A DNA stretch of 64,000 nt from JBHENC01 sp046262295 (GCA_046262295.1 JBHENC010000005.1:248001-312000), one strand, 5' to 3'; positions 25,124 through 34,748 are shown, counted from the stretch's first letter. Numbers and translations: made by a program. The notes: a model not told the origin generated them from the letters alone.

Positions 25124-25828
25124 TTATTTGAAGCGAACGCCGATGCCGAAGATTACGTTGTTGGCGGTGCTGGTTCCCTGACCGTTTGCACCGTTGTTAT
25201 TGCTGCCGAAGATCGGCGCGTAATCAATCGAGAGACGCAACGCCGTGCGCCTGCCGATGTCAACGCCGCCGCCGAGCTTCAAGGCGAAATCGGTGCTGCT
25301 GCTATCGGCAATGAACGTGTCACCATTGGGGAATGAGACGCGCGAATTGGCTGCACCGAGGATTCCATGAACATAAGGTGTGAAATTCTCGTTGCCGGTC
25401 TGGATGCGAAGGTGCGGGCCGCCGCCGAATTGATAGATGGTAAAACGTGTATCGAGCGGCGAGTTAGTCGTCCTCGTCGTGCTCGGCAACGCCGTAGGGA
25501 AAGTGGTGGTGGTCGTCGCTACATTGAAAGACTCTGTCCGGTAGTGGCCGGAAAAATCACCTTCGAGTCCAAAGTAATCATTCAGGTAGCCGACAGCAGA
25601 CACATCGAAACCGTAAGCGGTCACGCGGTTGCCGTTATTGGTAAAGGTCGAGGTGGTTCTCGTAGGAACGCCATTGACCGTGCTACCTATGCTACTGCTG
25701 AAGTTTTCGAGACCGCTATCGAGGTTGTTGATGGAGAACTGTCCGGCGAACTCCGGGCGGCGATCTTGTGCCCCCGCAACACAGCTAAAAACGGCAATTA
25801 GAATTGCCGGAAAAAGTAACTTACGCAT
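25124..25828 (-). CDS. Outer-membrane beta-barrel protein
   Basis: Predicted eight-stranded porin-like barrel, 234 residues. A signal peptide (residues 1-20, LLFPAILIAVFSCVAGA) is followed by alternating hydrophobic and polar beta strands typical of an OmpA/OmpW or OMP_b-brl domain, for example YGFDVSAVGYLNDYFGLEGDF and FALKLGGGVDIGRRTALRLSIDYAP. The last residues VIFGIGVRFK end in a Phe-x-Lys strand, in line with a barrel C-terminal signal. The sequence does not show what, if anything, it transports. Confidence 0.85.
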   Translation of the reverse strand: MRKLLFPAILIAVFSCVAGAQDRRPEFAGQFSINNLDSGLENFSSSIGSTVNGVPTRTTSTFTNNGNRVTAYGFDVSAVGYLNDYFGLEGDFSGHYRTESFNVATTTTTFPTALPSTTRTTNSPLDTRFTIYQFGGGPHLRIQTGNENFTPYVHGILGAANSRVSFPNGDTFIADSSSTDFALKLGGGVDIGRRTALRLSIDYAPIFGSNNNGANGQGTSTANNVIFGIGVRFK

Positions 25829-26117
25829 TCAGATTCCTCTCAAATCACACAAAATTTAGCTGCAAGGAGAACTTCGACGAAATCATCCCGCAGCTTTCGT
25901 TATGTTTTAACATATTAAGAGCCTCCGACAAAGCAACGCGATGCACGGCAACTGTCGGCGTAGCCCTTGTGATTGCCCGCCAAAACACACGAAATTCAAC
26001 GTCGGCGGGCAGCAAACTTAACACTGCGCCGTCAGTTCTGTCAGGCATTTGAATAGATGAATGAAGAGGCTAGAACGAATATCAGGAGTTTGGTGCAGAG
26101 TGGGCACAGAGATGAAC

Positions 26118-26576
26118 CTACCAGACGGAGGCGACGATGGTTTCGTCAAACTCTATAATTTCGCCGTTTGGTAAGATATGAAGAAGGCGTGCGCCCCGCG
26201 CTTTTAAGGGCGGCGCAAGCAGGCCGATCCGGTGGCAATGGGCTCGCGGCTCGCGGTGTGTGGTGAGCGGTTGCGATTCCGAACACATCAGCACAACACG
26301 CAACTCCGCCGCCAACTCCATAATGCGATCTAATCCGCGCGCCAACTCTTTGGCCGGTGCAATGACCTTCCCGCCGCATTCCGGCAAATGTTCGTAACCG
26401 ACCCCGCGCTCACGTAAGTTCGCTTCCAGCACACGCCCGTTGTACTGCGGCCAACGCGAACGCGCCGCGCTTCGCACATCGCATACGAATTCTATTTCAT
26501 GGCTCTGCAAGAGTTTCATAAAATATGCGAACGGGTGGCGTCCATGACCAATCGTGTAAATAATCGGCGCTGACAT
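26118..26576 (-). CDS. DUF488 domain-containing protein
   Basis: Protein of the DUF488 family, 152 residues. The N-terminal YTIGHGRHPFAYFMKLLQSHEIEFVCDVRS and the following RSRWPQYN, with conserved Asp-Val-Arg and Arg, fit the family; the C-terminal part LRVVLMCSESQPLTTHREPRAHCHR carries the Cys and His cluster seen in it. Members are rhodanese-like or TOPRIM-like and their role is unproven. It stands between a divergent gap and the S9 peptidase gene, reading away from it. Confidence 0.85.
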   Translation of the reverse strand: MSAPIIYTIGHGRHPFAYFMKLLQSHEIEFVCDVRSAARSRWPQYNGRVLEANLRERGVGYEHLPECGGKVIAPAKELARGLDRIMELAAELRVVLMCSESQPLTTHREPRAHCHRIGLLAPPLKARGARLLHILPNGEIIEFDETIVASVW

Positions 26577-26710
26577 ACGGCGTGCGGTCTCCCGGCGACG
26601 TTGACTTTCGACGGCGTTGCAAGTAATTTTCTTTTTCGCTTGTCACCGGAGTGTAAGGCTTTTCTTCCCCCATTCAAACTTTCAACTCTATCGAACAGGT
26701 AAATATCATC

Positions 26711-29281
26711 ATGACTCCTTCGCCCAGTTTTTTCGCCGCGTTGCGCCGCCTGAATCGCACGACGAATTTAACACAAACGCAAATCAGCTTTCGCGCACAT
26801 CTAAAACGCACGTTCACAGGTTTATCGCTCGCGCTGTTTGCGCTTACCGCGCACGTCGCAGTCTTCGCGCAGCAAACTTATAAGCAGCCGCCGAAGGAAA
26901 TCTTAGATGTGCTCAATGCGCCCGTGACGCCGCAGGCTTCGATTAGTCCGGCGCGCGATTACATGATGCTCTTTGAAGGCGTTCGCTATCCGCCGATCAC
27001 CGATCTGGCGCAACCCTTAGAGCGGCTCGCGGGCTTGCGCATCGCCACCAATTCCAACGGGCCATACCGCGCGCCCTACTTCGTTTCGCTCGCGTTGAAA
27101 CGCATCAACGACGGCACGGAAACGCGCATCGGGCTTCCCGCTGGCGCGCATATCAGCGCGCCGCAATGGAGTCCCGACGGCAAACGCTTCGCTTTCACGA
27201 ACGCCGTCGCCAACCACATCGAATTGTGGGTCGGCGAAGTGGCGACGGCGAAAGCGCGCCGCATCGAGGGCGTGACGATCAACGCGGCTTACGGCGAACC
27301 GCTGCAATGGATGCCCGACAATCAAACGCTGCTCGTGCAACTCGTGCCCGCGAATCGAAAGACTCCGCCGACGGCAGCAACAGCACCCGCTGGCCCGAAC
27401 GCGCAGGAGAGCACAGGCAAACGCGGCCCCGTGCGTACTTATGAAGATTTACTAAAAACCCCGCACGACGAAGATTTGTTCGATTACTACGCCACGTCGC
27501 AGCTCGCTTTCCTTAACGTCGCAAACAATCAAACGACGCCCGTCGGCCAGCCCGCGATCTTTCAAACCCTTGACGCTTCGCCCGACGGTAATCACCTGCT
27601 CGTTGCGCGCCTGCATCGCCCGTACTCGTATCTCTACCCGCACTTCGCTTTCCCGAAAGATGTCGAAGTATGGGATCGTGCGGCGAAAGTCGTCTACAAA
27701 CTTGCGAGCCTTCCGCTTGCGGACGAAGTGCCGGTTGACGGCGTCCCGAAGGGCGCACGCGAGTATGAATGGCGGCCGACGGAACCGGCGACGCTTGTCT
27801 GGGCGGAGGCGTTAGATAACGGCGACCCGAAACAGAAAGTTCCCTTCCGCGACCGCCTGTTGATGTTAAAAGCGCCTTTCACCGCAGCGCCCGTCGAGCT
27901 TGCCAAAACCGAACAGCGATTCGGAAATTTGCAGTGGAGCGAAAAGGGCGGCACGGCTTTCTTTAGTGACTACAACCGCGACACGCGACACCTGCGCACC
28001 TATTTAATTGACGCGAACGATCCGGCCAAACCCGCCAAGCTTGTCTGGGATTTAAGCACGCAGGATCGGTATCGCAATCCGGGCACGCCTGTTACGCGAG
28101 TGCTTCCGACCGGCCATCGCGCAATGTTGCAGAGCGGAGATTTCATCTACCTGAACGGGCAGCAGGGCGCATCGCCGCAGGGTGACCGTCCGTTCCTTGA
28201 CCGCTTCAACTTGCAGACGCTTCAGGCCGAACGCCTGTTTCGTTCCGACGGGAAATCCTTTGAAAGCGTCGTGGCTCTGTTAAGCGACGACGGCACGCGA
28301 TTCATTACGCGCCGTGAAACGCCGGTTGATCCGCCCAACTATTTCATACGCTCGCTCGCGCCGCAAACAATTGCCGCAACAACTCCCGGCGAAGCCGTGC
28401 GCGCTTCCGACTTTAAACCTTTAACGCAATTCCCAGACCCGACGCCGCAACTGCGCGGCATCAAAAAACAGCTCGTCACATATAAACGCAAAGACGGCGT
28501 TGATCTTTCCTTTACGCTTTATCTGCCGCCGAACTACAAAGAAGGGACGCGGCTGCCCACTATCGTCTGGGCGTATCCGGCGGAGTTCAACGATCCGGCG
28601 ACAGCCGGGCAGGTCTCCGGTTCGACGCAACGCTACACGACGATCACAGGCCCTTCGCAACTCTTTCTGCTGCTCGAAGGCTACGCGATTTTAGACAACG
28701 CTTCGATTCCGATTGTCGGCGAGCCGGAAACGGTCAACAACACCTATCTCGAACAACTCGTGTCGAGCGCGCAGGCGGCAATTGATAAGGCCGTCGAGAT
28801 GGGCGTCGCGGATCGTGACCGCGTCGGCGTCGGCGGCCATTCCTACGGCGCATTCATGACGGCCAATCTGCTGGCGCACTCCGATCTTTTCCGCGCCGGT
28901 GTCGCCCGCAGCGGCGCATACAATCGCACGCTCACGCCGTTCGGGTTTCAGAGCGAACGTCGCTCTCTGTGGGAAGCGCCGGAGCTTTACATGAAGATTT
29001 CGCCGTTTAACTTTGCCAACAAAATCAACGAGCCGCTTCTGTTGATTCACGGCGAAGCGGACGACAATACAGGCACGTTTCCGATTCAGTCCGACCGTAT
29101 GTATCAGGCGATTCGCGGCACGGGCGGCACTGTCCGCCTCGTTACGTTGCCTCTCGAAGCACACGGCTACGCCGCACGCGAATCCATCGGCCACGTGCTG
29201 TATGAAACAATCAACTGGTTCGATAAGTACGTAAAGAACGCGCCGCCGCGTACAGGCAAGGAACAACAGGCCGGACGATAG
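26711..29281 (+). CDS. S9 family serine peptidase, glutamyl endopeptidase-like (S9D)
   Basis: Prolyl-oligopeptidase-family exopeptidase/oligopeptidase of 856 residues with a signal anchor near 31-54, so the mature protein is exported. A beta-propeller fills about residues 100-600 (ISAPQWSPDGKRFAFTNA, DASPDGNHLL). The alpha/beta-hydrolase domain carries the catalytic Ser711 in GGHSYGAF, Asp784 or Asp785 in GEADDNTGTFP and His818 in EAHGY, all present. The order and size resemble the S9D glutamyl endopeptidase group of plants and bacteria. It is monocistronic. Confidence 0.92.
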   Translation: MTPSPSFFAALRRLNRTTNLTQTQISFRAHLKRTFTGLSLALFALTAHVAVFAQQTYKQPPKEILDVLNAPVTPQASISPARDYMMLFEGVRYPPITDLAQPLERLAGLRIATNSNGPYRAPYFVSLALKRINDGTETRIGLPAGAHISAPQWSPDGKRFAFTNAVANHIELWVGEVATAKARRIEGVTINAAYGEPLQWMPDNQTLLVQLVPANRKTPPTAATAPAGPNAQESTGKRGPVRTYEDLLKTPHDEDLFDYYATSQLAFLNVANNQTTPVGQPAIFQTLDASPDGNHLLVARLHRPYSYLYPHFAFPKDVEVWDRAAKVVYKLASLPLADEVPVDGVPKGAREYEWRPTEPATLVWAEALDNGDPKQKVPFRDRLLMLKAPFTAAPVELAKTEQRFGNLQWSEKGGTAFFSDYNRDTRHLRTYLIDANDPAKPAKLVWDLSTQDRYRNPGTPVTRVLPTGHRAMLQSGDFIYLNGQQGASPQGDRPFLDRFNLQTLQAERLFRSDGKSFESVVALLSDDGTRFITRRETPVDPPNYFIRSLAPQTIAATTPGEAVRASDFKPLTQFPDPTPQLRGIKKQLVTYKRKDGVDLSFTLYLPPNYKEGTRLPTIVWAYPAEFNDPATAGQVSGSTQRYTTITGPSQLFLLLEGYAILDNASIPIVGEPETVNNTYLEQLVSSAQAAIDKAVEMGVADRDRVGVGGHSYGAFMTANLLAHSDLFRAGVARSGAYNRTLTPFGFQSERRSLWEAPELYMKISPFNFANKINEPLLLIHGEADDNTGTFPIQSDRMYQAIRGTGGTVRLVTLPLEAHGYAARESIGHVLYETINWFDKYVKNAPPRTGKEQQAGR

Positions 29282-29348
29282 GAAAGCAAGAGGAAAGATT
29301 GATTATGATTTTAGGATCAAGGCCAACGAAGCAGAGATTCCGAAAAGG

Positions 29349-29582
29349 CTAGTTCGCCTTTCGCATGGAGTTGATTGACTCTACCTGCTCATCATTAGCG
29401 AATCGCTCCAGACAGGAGCGACACAGGCAATTATGAAAGCGTGCGCGGAGATTCTCGCGCACGCTTTCGCTTACCTTTACTTCGTTGCACCAGCAACCCG
29501 TGAGTGTCGCGCCGCACGTGAACGCTTCGCCACACGCTTCGCAGTTTGATGGCGGGCGACGCAGCAGAGAAAGCTCTCGCAT
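29349..29582 (-). CDS. Cysteine-rich CWC family protein
   Basis: Short zinc-binding-type protein with six or more cysteines (CEACGEAFTCGATLTGCWC, then CLCRSCLERF), 77 residues from the ATG at 29582. It matches the CWC family seen beside DUF5522 proteins in several phyla, with unknown role. Upstream in-frame starts at 29648 and 29681 would overlap the DUF5522 gene, so the true start is uncertain. The gene directly follows DUF5522 on the minus strand. Confidence 0.8.
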   Translation of the reverse strand: MRELSLLRRPPSNCEACGEAFTCGATLTGCWCNEVKVSESVRENLRARFHNCLCRSCLERFANDEQVESINSMRKAN

Positions 29583-29613
29583 AACCTTCGGCAATTTCAA
29601 TCCGGCATCTCCC

Positions 29614-29820
29614 TCAACCGCAATTTTCCATTTCACACGCCAACGCATCGGCACGTGCGTCCGTTTGCGTCGTCGCCGCATTTTTGTAAGGACAATGGCG
29701 ACAATCGTTTTCGCAACAGTAGCCGCGACGAAGATGAAACCGTGCGGTGAAGACCATCAACGCGCCGTCCCAGTAAAAATCTTCGCCTTCGGTTAGTTGA
29801 ACTCTTTCGCGCCCGGACAT
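29614..29820 (-). CDS. DUF5522 family protein
   Basis: A 68-residue protein with the DUF5522 pattern: LTEGEDFYWDGALMVFTARFHLRRGYCCENDCRHCPY, with the CCxNxCxHCPY cysteines that suggest a small iron or zinc centre. It sits directly before the CWC protein, a pairing found in many bacterial genomes, which supports both calls. The role is unknown. Confidence 0.8.
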   Translation of the reverse strand: MSGRERVQLTEGEDFYWDGALMVFTARFHLRRGYCCENDCRHCPYKNAATTQTDARADALACEMENCG

Positions 29821-29870
29821 AAAACTCGCCAGTTCCGAATTATCGCTTCGATCAATGGCGGCGTTAAGAT

Positions 29871-31253
29871 TTAACTCTTGCCCGTGTAAGTAACGCGCCA
29901 GATTTTATCCGCTCCGTCATCCGTAATCAGCATCGAGCCGTCTTTTAGAACCAGCAGCCCGACGGGACGCCCCCAGACTTGCGTGCTGTTTTCGTCGAGC
30001 ATCCAGCCCGTCAAAAAATCGTCGTAGCCGCCGACGGCGCGCCCATCTTTGAAGCGTATGCGGATGATCTTGTAGCCCGTTCGTTTGGTGCGATTCCATG
30101 AGCCGTGCAGCGCGACAAACGCATCGCCGCGATATTCCTGCGGGAACATAGTGCCACGATAAAACGCGAGGCCGAGCACCGCCGAATGAGCTTGAATCAA
30201 AACATCCGGCACAATCGTTCGCTTCACCAGATCGGGACGCTCGCCTTTGCGTCGCGGGTCAATGTTCTGTCCCAAGTAGGCATACGGCCAGCCGTAAAAA
30301 CCGCTCTCTTTGATTGGCGTGACGTAATCGGGCACAAGCTCATCGCCCAGCCGGTCACGTTCCTGTACCGCCGCCCAGAGAACTTTCGTCGAAGGATTAA
30401 AGTCTAAGCCAATCGGGTTGCGCGTGCCGCTGGCGTAGATGCGCCGTCCCGTGCCGTCCGGGTTAAATTCCAGAATCGAGGCGCGCGGCTCCGGTTCTTC
30501 GCTGACGTTCGATTGCGAGCCGATGGTCACATACATTTTCGTGCCTTCGGGATTGAAGACGATGTTGCGTGTCCAATGTTCGCGGTAACCTTGTCCGGGA
30601 ATGTCCGCGATCTTCTCCGGCTCGCCATCGGCCTTCGTCTGTCCGGCCTTGTAGCGAAAACGCACGACGGCATTAGTGTTGCCGACATAAAAATAGTCGC
30701 GCCAGAAGGCCATCCCGAACGGTTTGTTAAGCCCGGTCGCAAAAGTAAAACGCTCGCGCGCCGTGCCGTCTTCCTTCATGCCGCGCAGGATAATGATGCT
30801 GTCCGCGTCCGCATCCGCGACGAACACATCGCCGTTCGGAGCGAGCGCCATCCAGCGCGCTCTGCGAAAACCGCCTTCGGCGAAAGTGTTGATAGCGAAG
30901 CCGGGCGGCATCTGCAACTGTGCGCCTTTGGGTCGCGCGATAACGTCTGGGCCGTTGGTGGCGTCGGGCGAAGAGTTCGGCGGCGGCAAAGAGGCGGGCG
31001 TAATATCGTAATGCCGCAACGCGCGCGTTGGATTCACGAGCGGCGCATCATTCAAAGGCTGCGCTTCGCTCGCAGCTTGCGCCGTTTGATTCGCGCCTGC
31101 TTGTTTCGACGAAGTTTGCGAAGGCGACTGCGCACACGCCAACTGCGGCGGAAGTTGCAGGGCTGCCGCGCAAATCAAGATTGCGCGCGCCGTCTTCAAC
31201 GCGAAGGCAGATGTTCTTTTGTTTCTCACAATATTTAAACTCCGTTCAGACAA
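29871..31253 (-). CDS. Glucose/sorbosone dehydrogenase-like (PQQ-type) protein
   Basis: Exported protein of the soluble glucose/L-sorbosone dehydrogenase family, 460 residues. A signal peptide (hydrophobic about 20-38, ending QLACAQ) is followed by a Gln/Ser-rich linker and a six-bladed propeller: MPPGFAINTFAEGGFRRARWMALAPNGDVFVADADADSI, FNPEGTKMYVTIGSQSN, GTRNPIGLDFNPSTKVLWAAVQERDRLGDE and WGRPVGLLVLKDGSMLITDDGADKIWRVTY. These are the family's repeated blades; many members bind PQQ and oxidise sugars in the periplasm. The substrate is not identifiable here. Confidence 0.88.
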   Translation of the reverse strand: MSERSLNIVRNKRTSAFALKTARAILICAAALQLPPQLACAQSPSQTSSKQAGANQTAQAASEAQPLNDAPLVNPTRALRHYDITPASLPPPNSSPDATNGPDVIARPKGAQLQMPPGFAINTFAEGGFRRARWMALAPNGDVFVADADADSIIILRGMKEDGTARERFTFATGLNKPFGMAFWRDYFYVGNTNAVVRFRYKAGQTKADGEPEKIADIPGQGYREHWTRNIVFNPEGTKMYVTIGSQSNVSEEPEPRASILEFNPDGTGRRIYASGTRNPIGLDFNPSTKVLWAAVQERDRLGDELVPDYVTPIKESGFYGWPYAYLGQNIDPRRKGERPDLVKRTIVPDVLIQAHSAVLGLAFYRGTMFPQEYRGDAFVALHGSWNRTKRTGYKIIRIRFKDGRAVGGYDDFLTGWMLDENSTQVWGRPVGLLVLKDGSMLITDDGADKIWRVTYTGKS

Positions 31254-31518
31254 GACTTAAAATACTTACCGGCGCATAAAATGCATAGTCGTCTATTTGT
31301 TCCTCAAAGCTGCTGTTGCGTGCGCCTATTCTCTCACGATAAGCCTTCGATGCAAACGTGCAAAACCATTCGCTTGAAGTCGCTATTAAAGTCCGCGACG
31401 CTTTCATTGGAGATGCGTGCAGCCAGCGAATCGCTAACGCGGCGTTGTTTCTTCAAAGCGCATTTGCGTGTTATGATTCCCGCGCTCTCCCGAAAATATT
31501 TTCGATACAGGAGACGCT

Positions 31519-31866
31519 ATGAACCTTCGACGCAAAATCACCTTTCTGACATTCGCTCTCGCGCTGGCAATCTTCACGACGGCCTGCCCGAACCGCGAAA
31601 CCATCTCAAAAATCAACGCCGATCCCGGACGCTACCGCAACAAAGAAGTGGCCGTCGCCGGAACCGTCACCGACAGTTACGGCGTGCTCGGCAAAGGCGG
31701 CTATGAAATTGACGACGGCACGGGCAAGCTTCTCGTCGTAACCGAACGCGGCATTCCTTCGCGCGGTTCGCGCATCGGAGCGAAGGGCAGAATCGCCAAC
31801 GGCTTCAGCTTCGGCGGAAAGAATTTCGGCACGGTTATGATCGAATCTGATCGCCGCGCAAAATGA
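31519..31866 (+). CDS. Small lipoprotein
   Basis: 115-residue lipoprotein. The N-terminal signal ends in a lipobox-like FTTAC (Cys at residue 23). The mature part ISKINADPGRYRNKEVAVAGTVTDSYGVLGKGGYEIDDGTGKLLV is consistent with an OB-fold, as in the cell-envelope oligonucleotide-binding family that begins with a redefinition of sodium or metal loss. AGGAG sits six bases before the ATG. It overlaps the next gene by four bases (ATGA). Confidence 0.75.
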   Translation: MNLRRKITFLTFALALAIFTTACPNRETISKINADPGRYRNKEVAVAGTVTDSYGVLGKGGYEIDDGTGKLLVVTERGIPSRGSRIGAKGRIANGFSFGGKNFGTVMIESDRRAK

Positions 31867-32387
31867 CGCACACGACCGAAGCGCACACGGTTGAGCCGCA
31901 ATCATTCCTGCGCAGCCTCGATGAACAGTTCGCGCAGATTCATGAACGCTCCTGTGCGATGCTGCGCGTAATCCCACCGGATGTTTTGTACGCACCGCCG
32001 CGCGAAGATGTAGGAAAGTCGGAGCGCGCTTTTCCGGTTCAGTCATGCGGCGAATACATTTTACGCGCGGCAGCGGCGGTCGAACAGACCTTCGGCGGCA
32101 TCACGGCGAATCTGTGGGACGACCCGTTTGAGTGGACGCTGCCGGAAACGCTTTCGACGCCGGAGCGTGTGACGGAATATCTAAGCGAAGTCGAATCAAC
32201 CAGACGGCGCGCATTCGATTCTTTCCACGCAGATGCGGAGTTGCAGAAAGAGCTTGTCGTTCCGTCCGGCGCAACCAAAACTCTTTGCGCGCTACTCTTG
32301 GAAACGCTCACTCGCGCCGCACATTATCAGGGATGCGCTGCCGCCGTCTTTCAACTCTTTTCAACTGCCCGGCTGCCCATTGTGTGA
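31863..32387 (+). CDS. DinB-like superfamily protein
   Basis: A 174-residue helical protein resembling the DinB/YfiT-like metal-dependent fold used in thiol transfer and related roles. The four-helix pattern is seen as LDEQFAQIHERSCAMLRVIPPDVL, CGEYILRAAAAVEQTFGGITANL, PERVTEYLSEVESTRRRAFDS and LLLETLTRAAHYQGCAAAVFQL, the last with a His as in the metal site. The match is by pattern only. It is coupled to the lipoprotein gene and 23 bases before the MidA gene. Confidence 0.6.
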   Translation: MTHTTEAHTVEPQSFLRSLDEQFAQIHERSCAMLRVIPPDVLYAPPREDVGKSERAFPVQSCGEYILRAAAAVEQTFGGITANLWDDPFEWTLPETLSTPERVTEYLSEVESTRRRAFDSFHADAELQKELVVPSGATKTLCALLLETLTRAAHYQGCAAAVFQLFSTARLPIV

Positions 32388-32410
32388 GGTCTTTTTCGCA
32401 CCTTAATTTA

Positions 32411-33556
32411 ATGAACGAGGTGAGGCCGAAATCAACGGCGGAAGTTTTTGAAGGTTCCCTCGCCGGACGCTTGCGCGAACGGATTCGCAGCGAAGGCGCG
32501 ATCACGTTTCACGATTTTATGCAGGCGGCGCTCTATGATGCGCGCGACGGTTACTACAACCGGCAAGGCATTGTGCGTTGGGGGCGCACGGGCGATTACC
32601 GCACGAGCGCCGAAAGCAGTTCCCTTTTCGCTCACACCTTTGCGGCCTACTTCGCCACGCTCTACGAACAACTCGGCGCGCCCGCGCGCTGGACTTTATT
32701 TGAAGCGGGCGCAGGCGCAGGCCATTTCGCTTACGGTGTGCTCGAAACATTCGCACGCGATTACCCGCAAACCTACGCCGCCACCGATTACGTCATAGAC
32801 GAAACTAGCGCGGATGCGCGAACACGCGCGATAAAAAATCTCGTTCCTTTTAATGATCGCATAGCGTTTCGCCGCCTCACGGAGATTGAATCTTTCGATG
32901 GCGCGTGCATCGTCTTTTCAAACGAACTGCTGGACGCCTTTCCGGTGCATCGCGTCGTGATGCGCGGCGGCAAACTGTTTGAGTTATATGTCGGCATTGA
33001 CCGGCGCGATAAGTTTTGCTGGAACACCGGGAAGCTTTCGACAACGCGCCTCGCCGCGTATCTCGAACAGTTGCCCGCCTCGCTTCTCGAAGAACAGATC
33101 ATCGAAGTGAATTTTGCAGCGGAAGATTTCATCAAGAGCGCAGGCGAACGCTTGCGCGAAGGCTTCATCATCACAGTTGATTATGGCGCGGAGACGCCGG
33201 AACTGCTCACCGCTTCGCATTACCGTCGCGGAACGCTGCGCGGCTTTTATAAGCATCAACTTGTAGAGAATCCGTTGGATGATCCCGGCGGGCGGGATTT
33301 AACGACGACGATTGATTGGACGCAAATCCGGCGCGCGGGCGACGAAGCAGGTTTACAAACCGTTCTCTTCGCACGGCAAGACGAGTTTCTGTTGCACGCC
33401 GGGCTACTGGAGATTCTCGAGCGCGAAGCGGCACGCGCGCAAGACGAAACGGCACGCGCGCAGTTACGCTTGAGCGCCCGCGAGATGATTTTACCGGAGC
33501 GTTTAAGCCAGCACTTTCAAGTTATGGTACAGCGAAAATTTATTGAAAACCGATAA
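32411..33556 (+). CDS. SAM-dependent methyltransferase, MidA/NDUFAF7 family
   Basis: Class I methyltransferase of the MidA (DUF185/NDUFAF7) family, 381 residues. In mitochondria NDUFAF7 methylates an arginine of complex I subunit NDUFS2; bacterial homologues are of uncertain target. The AdoMet motif TLFEAGAGAGHFAYGVL lies at about 96-112, and SNELLDAFPVHRVV and the later GFIITVDYGAE and YRRGTLRGFYKHQLVENPLDDPG are family signatures. The start ATG at 32411 is chosen because the family N-terminus SLAGRLRERIRSEGAITFHDFM follows it; the frame extends upstream through the DinB-like gene. Confidence 0.9.
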   Translation: MNEVRPKSTAEVFEGSLAGRLRERIRSEGAITFHDFMQAALYDARDGYYNRQGIVRWGRTGDYRTSAESSSLFAHTFAAYFATLYEQLGAPARWTLFEAGAGAGHFAYGVLETFARDYPQTYAATDYVIDETSADARTRAIKNLVPFNDRIAFRRLTEIESFDGACIVFSNELLDAFPVHRVVMRGGKLFELYVGIDRRDKFCWNTGKLSTTRLAAYLEQLPASLLEEQIIEVNFAAEDFIKSAGERLREGFIITVDYGAETPELLTASHYRRGTLRGFYKHQLVENPLDDPGGRDLTTTIDWTQIRRAGDEAGLQTVLFARQDEFLLHAGLLEILEREAARAQDETARAQLRLSAREMILPERLSQHFQVMVQRKFIENR

Positions 33557-33599
33557 ACGGAAGCAGCAACCGCCGTTGCTTTTGCCCGCTACTCTTCGC

Positions 33600-34748
33600 C
33601 TAAAACAGTTCAAACTTGATCGTCAGATACTTTTTCGGGTTCTGGCGAAAGTCGTAGATTAGTTTTACGCCTTCGGAAGAAATCTGGTTGACGTTTGAGT
33701 AGAGTTGATCGTCGGTGAGCAGTTTGCCGACGGTTCCTTCGCCGCGTTGCGCTCCGGCGATGACGGAATCAAGGCGTTCGGCGGTGGTGTTGAAACGCGC
33801 GATGGCGGCGCGCGCATCATTGTAAACCGCTTCGTCGGTTAAGAGTTTTCCAGCCGTGCCGCGCCCGGCGCGCAGGTCTGCGATGATCGCGTCAACCTTA
33901 TCAACGGATTGATTGAGGCGCGCGATGGTGGCGTTCGCATTGTTGTAGAGAGCTTCATCCGTAAAGAGCTTACCGGCGGTTCCGCGCCCGCGCCGCAAGT
34001 CTACGGCAATCGCTTCCAACTGTGCCGTCGTGCTGTTAAGACTATTGTAGAGCGCCGGATCGTTCAGGAATTTTCCGGCGGAGCCTTGCCCCGATTTGAC
34101 CTGCGAGATAATCCCTTGCGTTTCGCGTATCGTCGCATTCAAGTTGTTGTAGAGAGCTTCATCATTCAAAAGGCGGCTGGCGGTTCCCGGCCCTTCGTTG
34201 ACCTTGCGCGTTATCTCTGTGAGCTGCGCGGCAACTTCGTTCAACTGCTTAGTTAAATCCGCGCCCGATGCGGTCAAATCGGCGATGGAGCCGCCGGTCG
34301 GTGCGGCGCGCAGCAGGTCGTTCTCTTTGATCGGCTGACCGGCGGACGTGCCCGGCGTGATGTTGATAAGTTTATCGTTGCCGAGCAGTCCGGGCGAGCC
34401 TAGTTGAACGGTCGAATCGCTGCGCACGCGGTCGCTGACGGGAACGCCGTCTATCTTGCTATCGAGGGCAAGTTTGGCTTCGACTTTCGGCGCGGCCGGG
34501 TCGGGCGAAGGCGGCAACAATTTTATCTCGTCAACTTTCCCGACGCGCACGCCCGCGAGCCGCACTTCCGAGCCGGGACGCAATCCGTCGGCGTTGCCGA
34601 GCTGCGTTCGGACGTGCGCCTTGTGCTCAAAGAACGAAATATCGCCGGATGCATTAAGGATCAGAAAGATCAACACGGCGATGGCTCCGACGACAAACAG
34701 GCCGACGCGCAGCTCATTCAGCCCGACGGTTTTTTTTGTTGCAGGCAT
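33600..34748 (-). CDS. MlaD/MCE family lipid-transport protein with tandem repeats
   Basis: Substrate-binding MCE protein of an Mla-type lipid ABC transporter, 382 residues. One N-terminal membrane helix (about 14-31) is followed by an MCE domain (about 38-115, GSEVRLAGVRVGKVDEIKL) that should bind phospholipid in the periplasm. The rest (about 165-382) is five tandem repeats of about 38 residues, each carrying a GxGTAGKLLTDEALYNN-like core; many MCE proteins have a coiled coil here instead. It is last in the mlaE-mlaF-mlaD run on the minus strand. Confidence 0.88.
   Translation of the reverse strand: MPATKKTVGLNELRVGLFVVGAIAVLIFLILNASGDISFFEHKAHVRTQLGNADGLRPGSEVRLAGVRVGKVDEIKLLPPSPDPAAPKVEAKLALDSKIDGVPVSDRVRSDSTVQLGSPGLLGNDKLINITPGTSAGQPIKENDLLRAAPTGGSIADLTASGADLTKQLNEVAAQLTEITRKVNEGPGTASRLLNDEALYNNLNATIRETQGIISQVKSGQGSAGKFLNDPALYNSLNSTTAQLEAIAVDLRRGRGTAGKLFTDEALYNNANATIARLNQSVDKVDAIIADLRAGRGTAGKLLTDEAVYNDARAAIARFNTTAERLDSVIAGAQRGEGTVGKLLTDDQLYSNVNQISSEGVKLIYDFRQNPKKYLTIKFELF

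Noticed and set aside
31281..31706. 141-codon frame overlapping the small lipoprotein
   Set aside because: The lipoprotein frame has a lipobox and a good AGGAG site, while this frame has neither.
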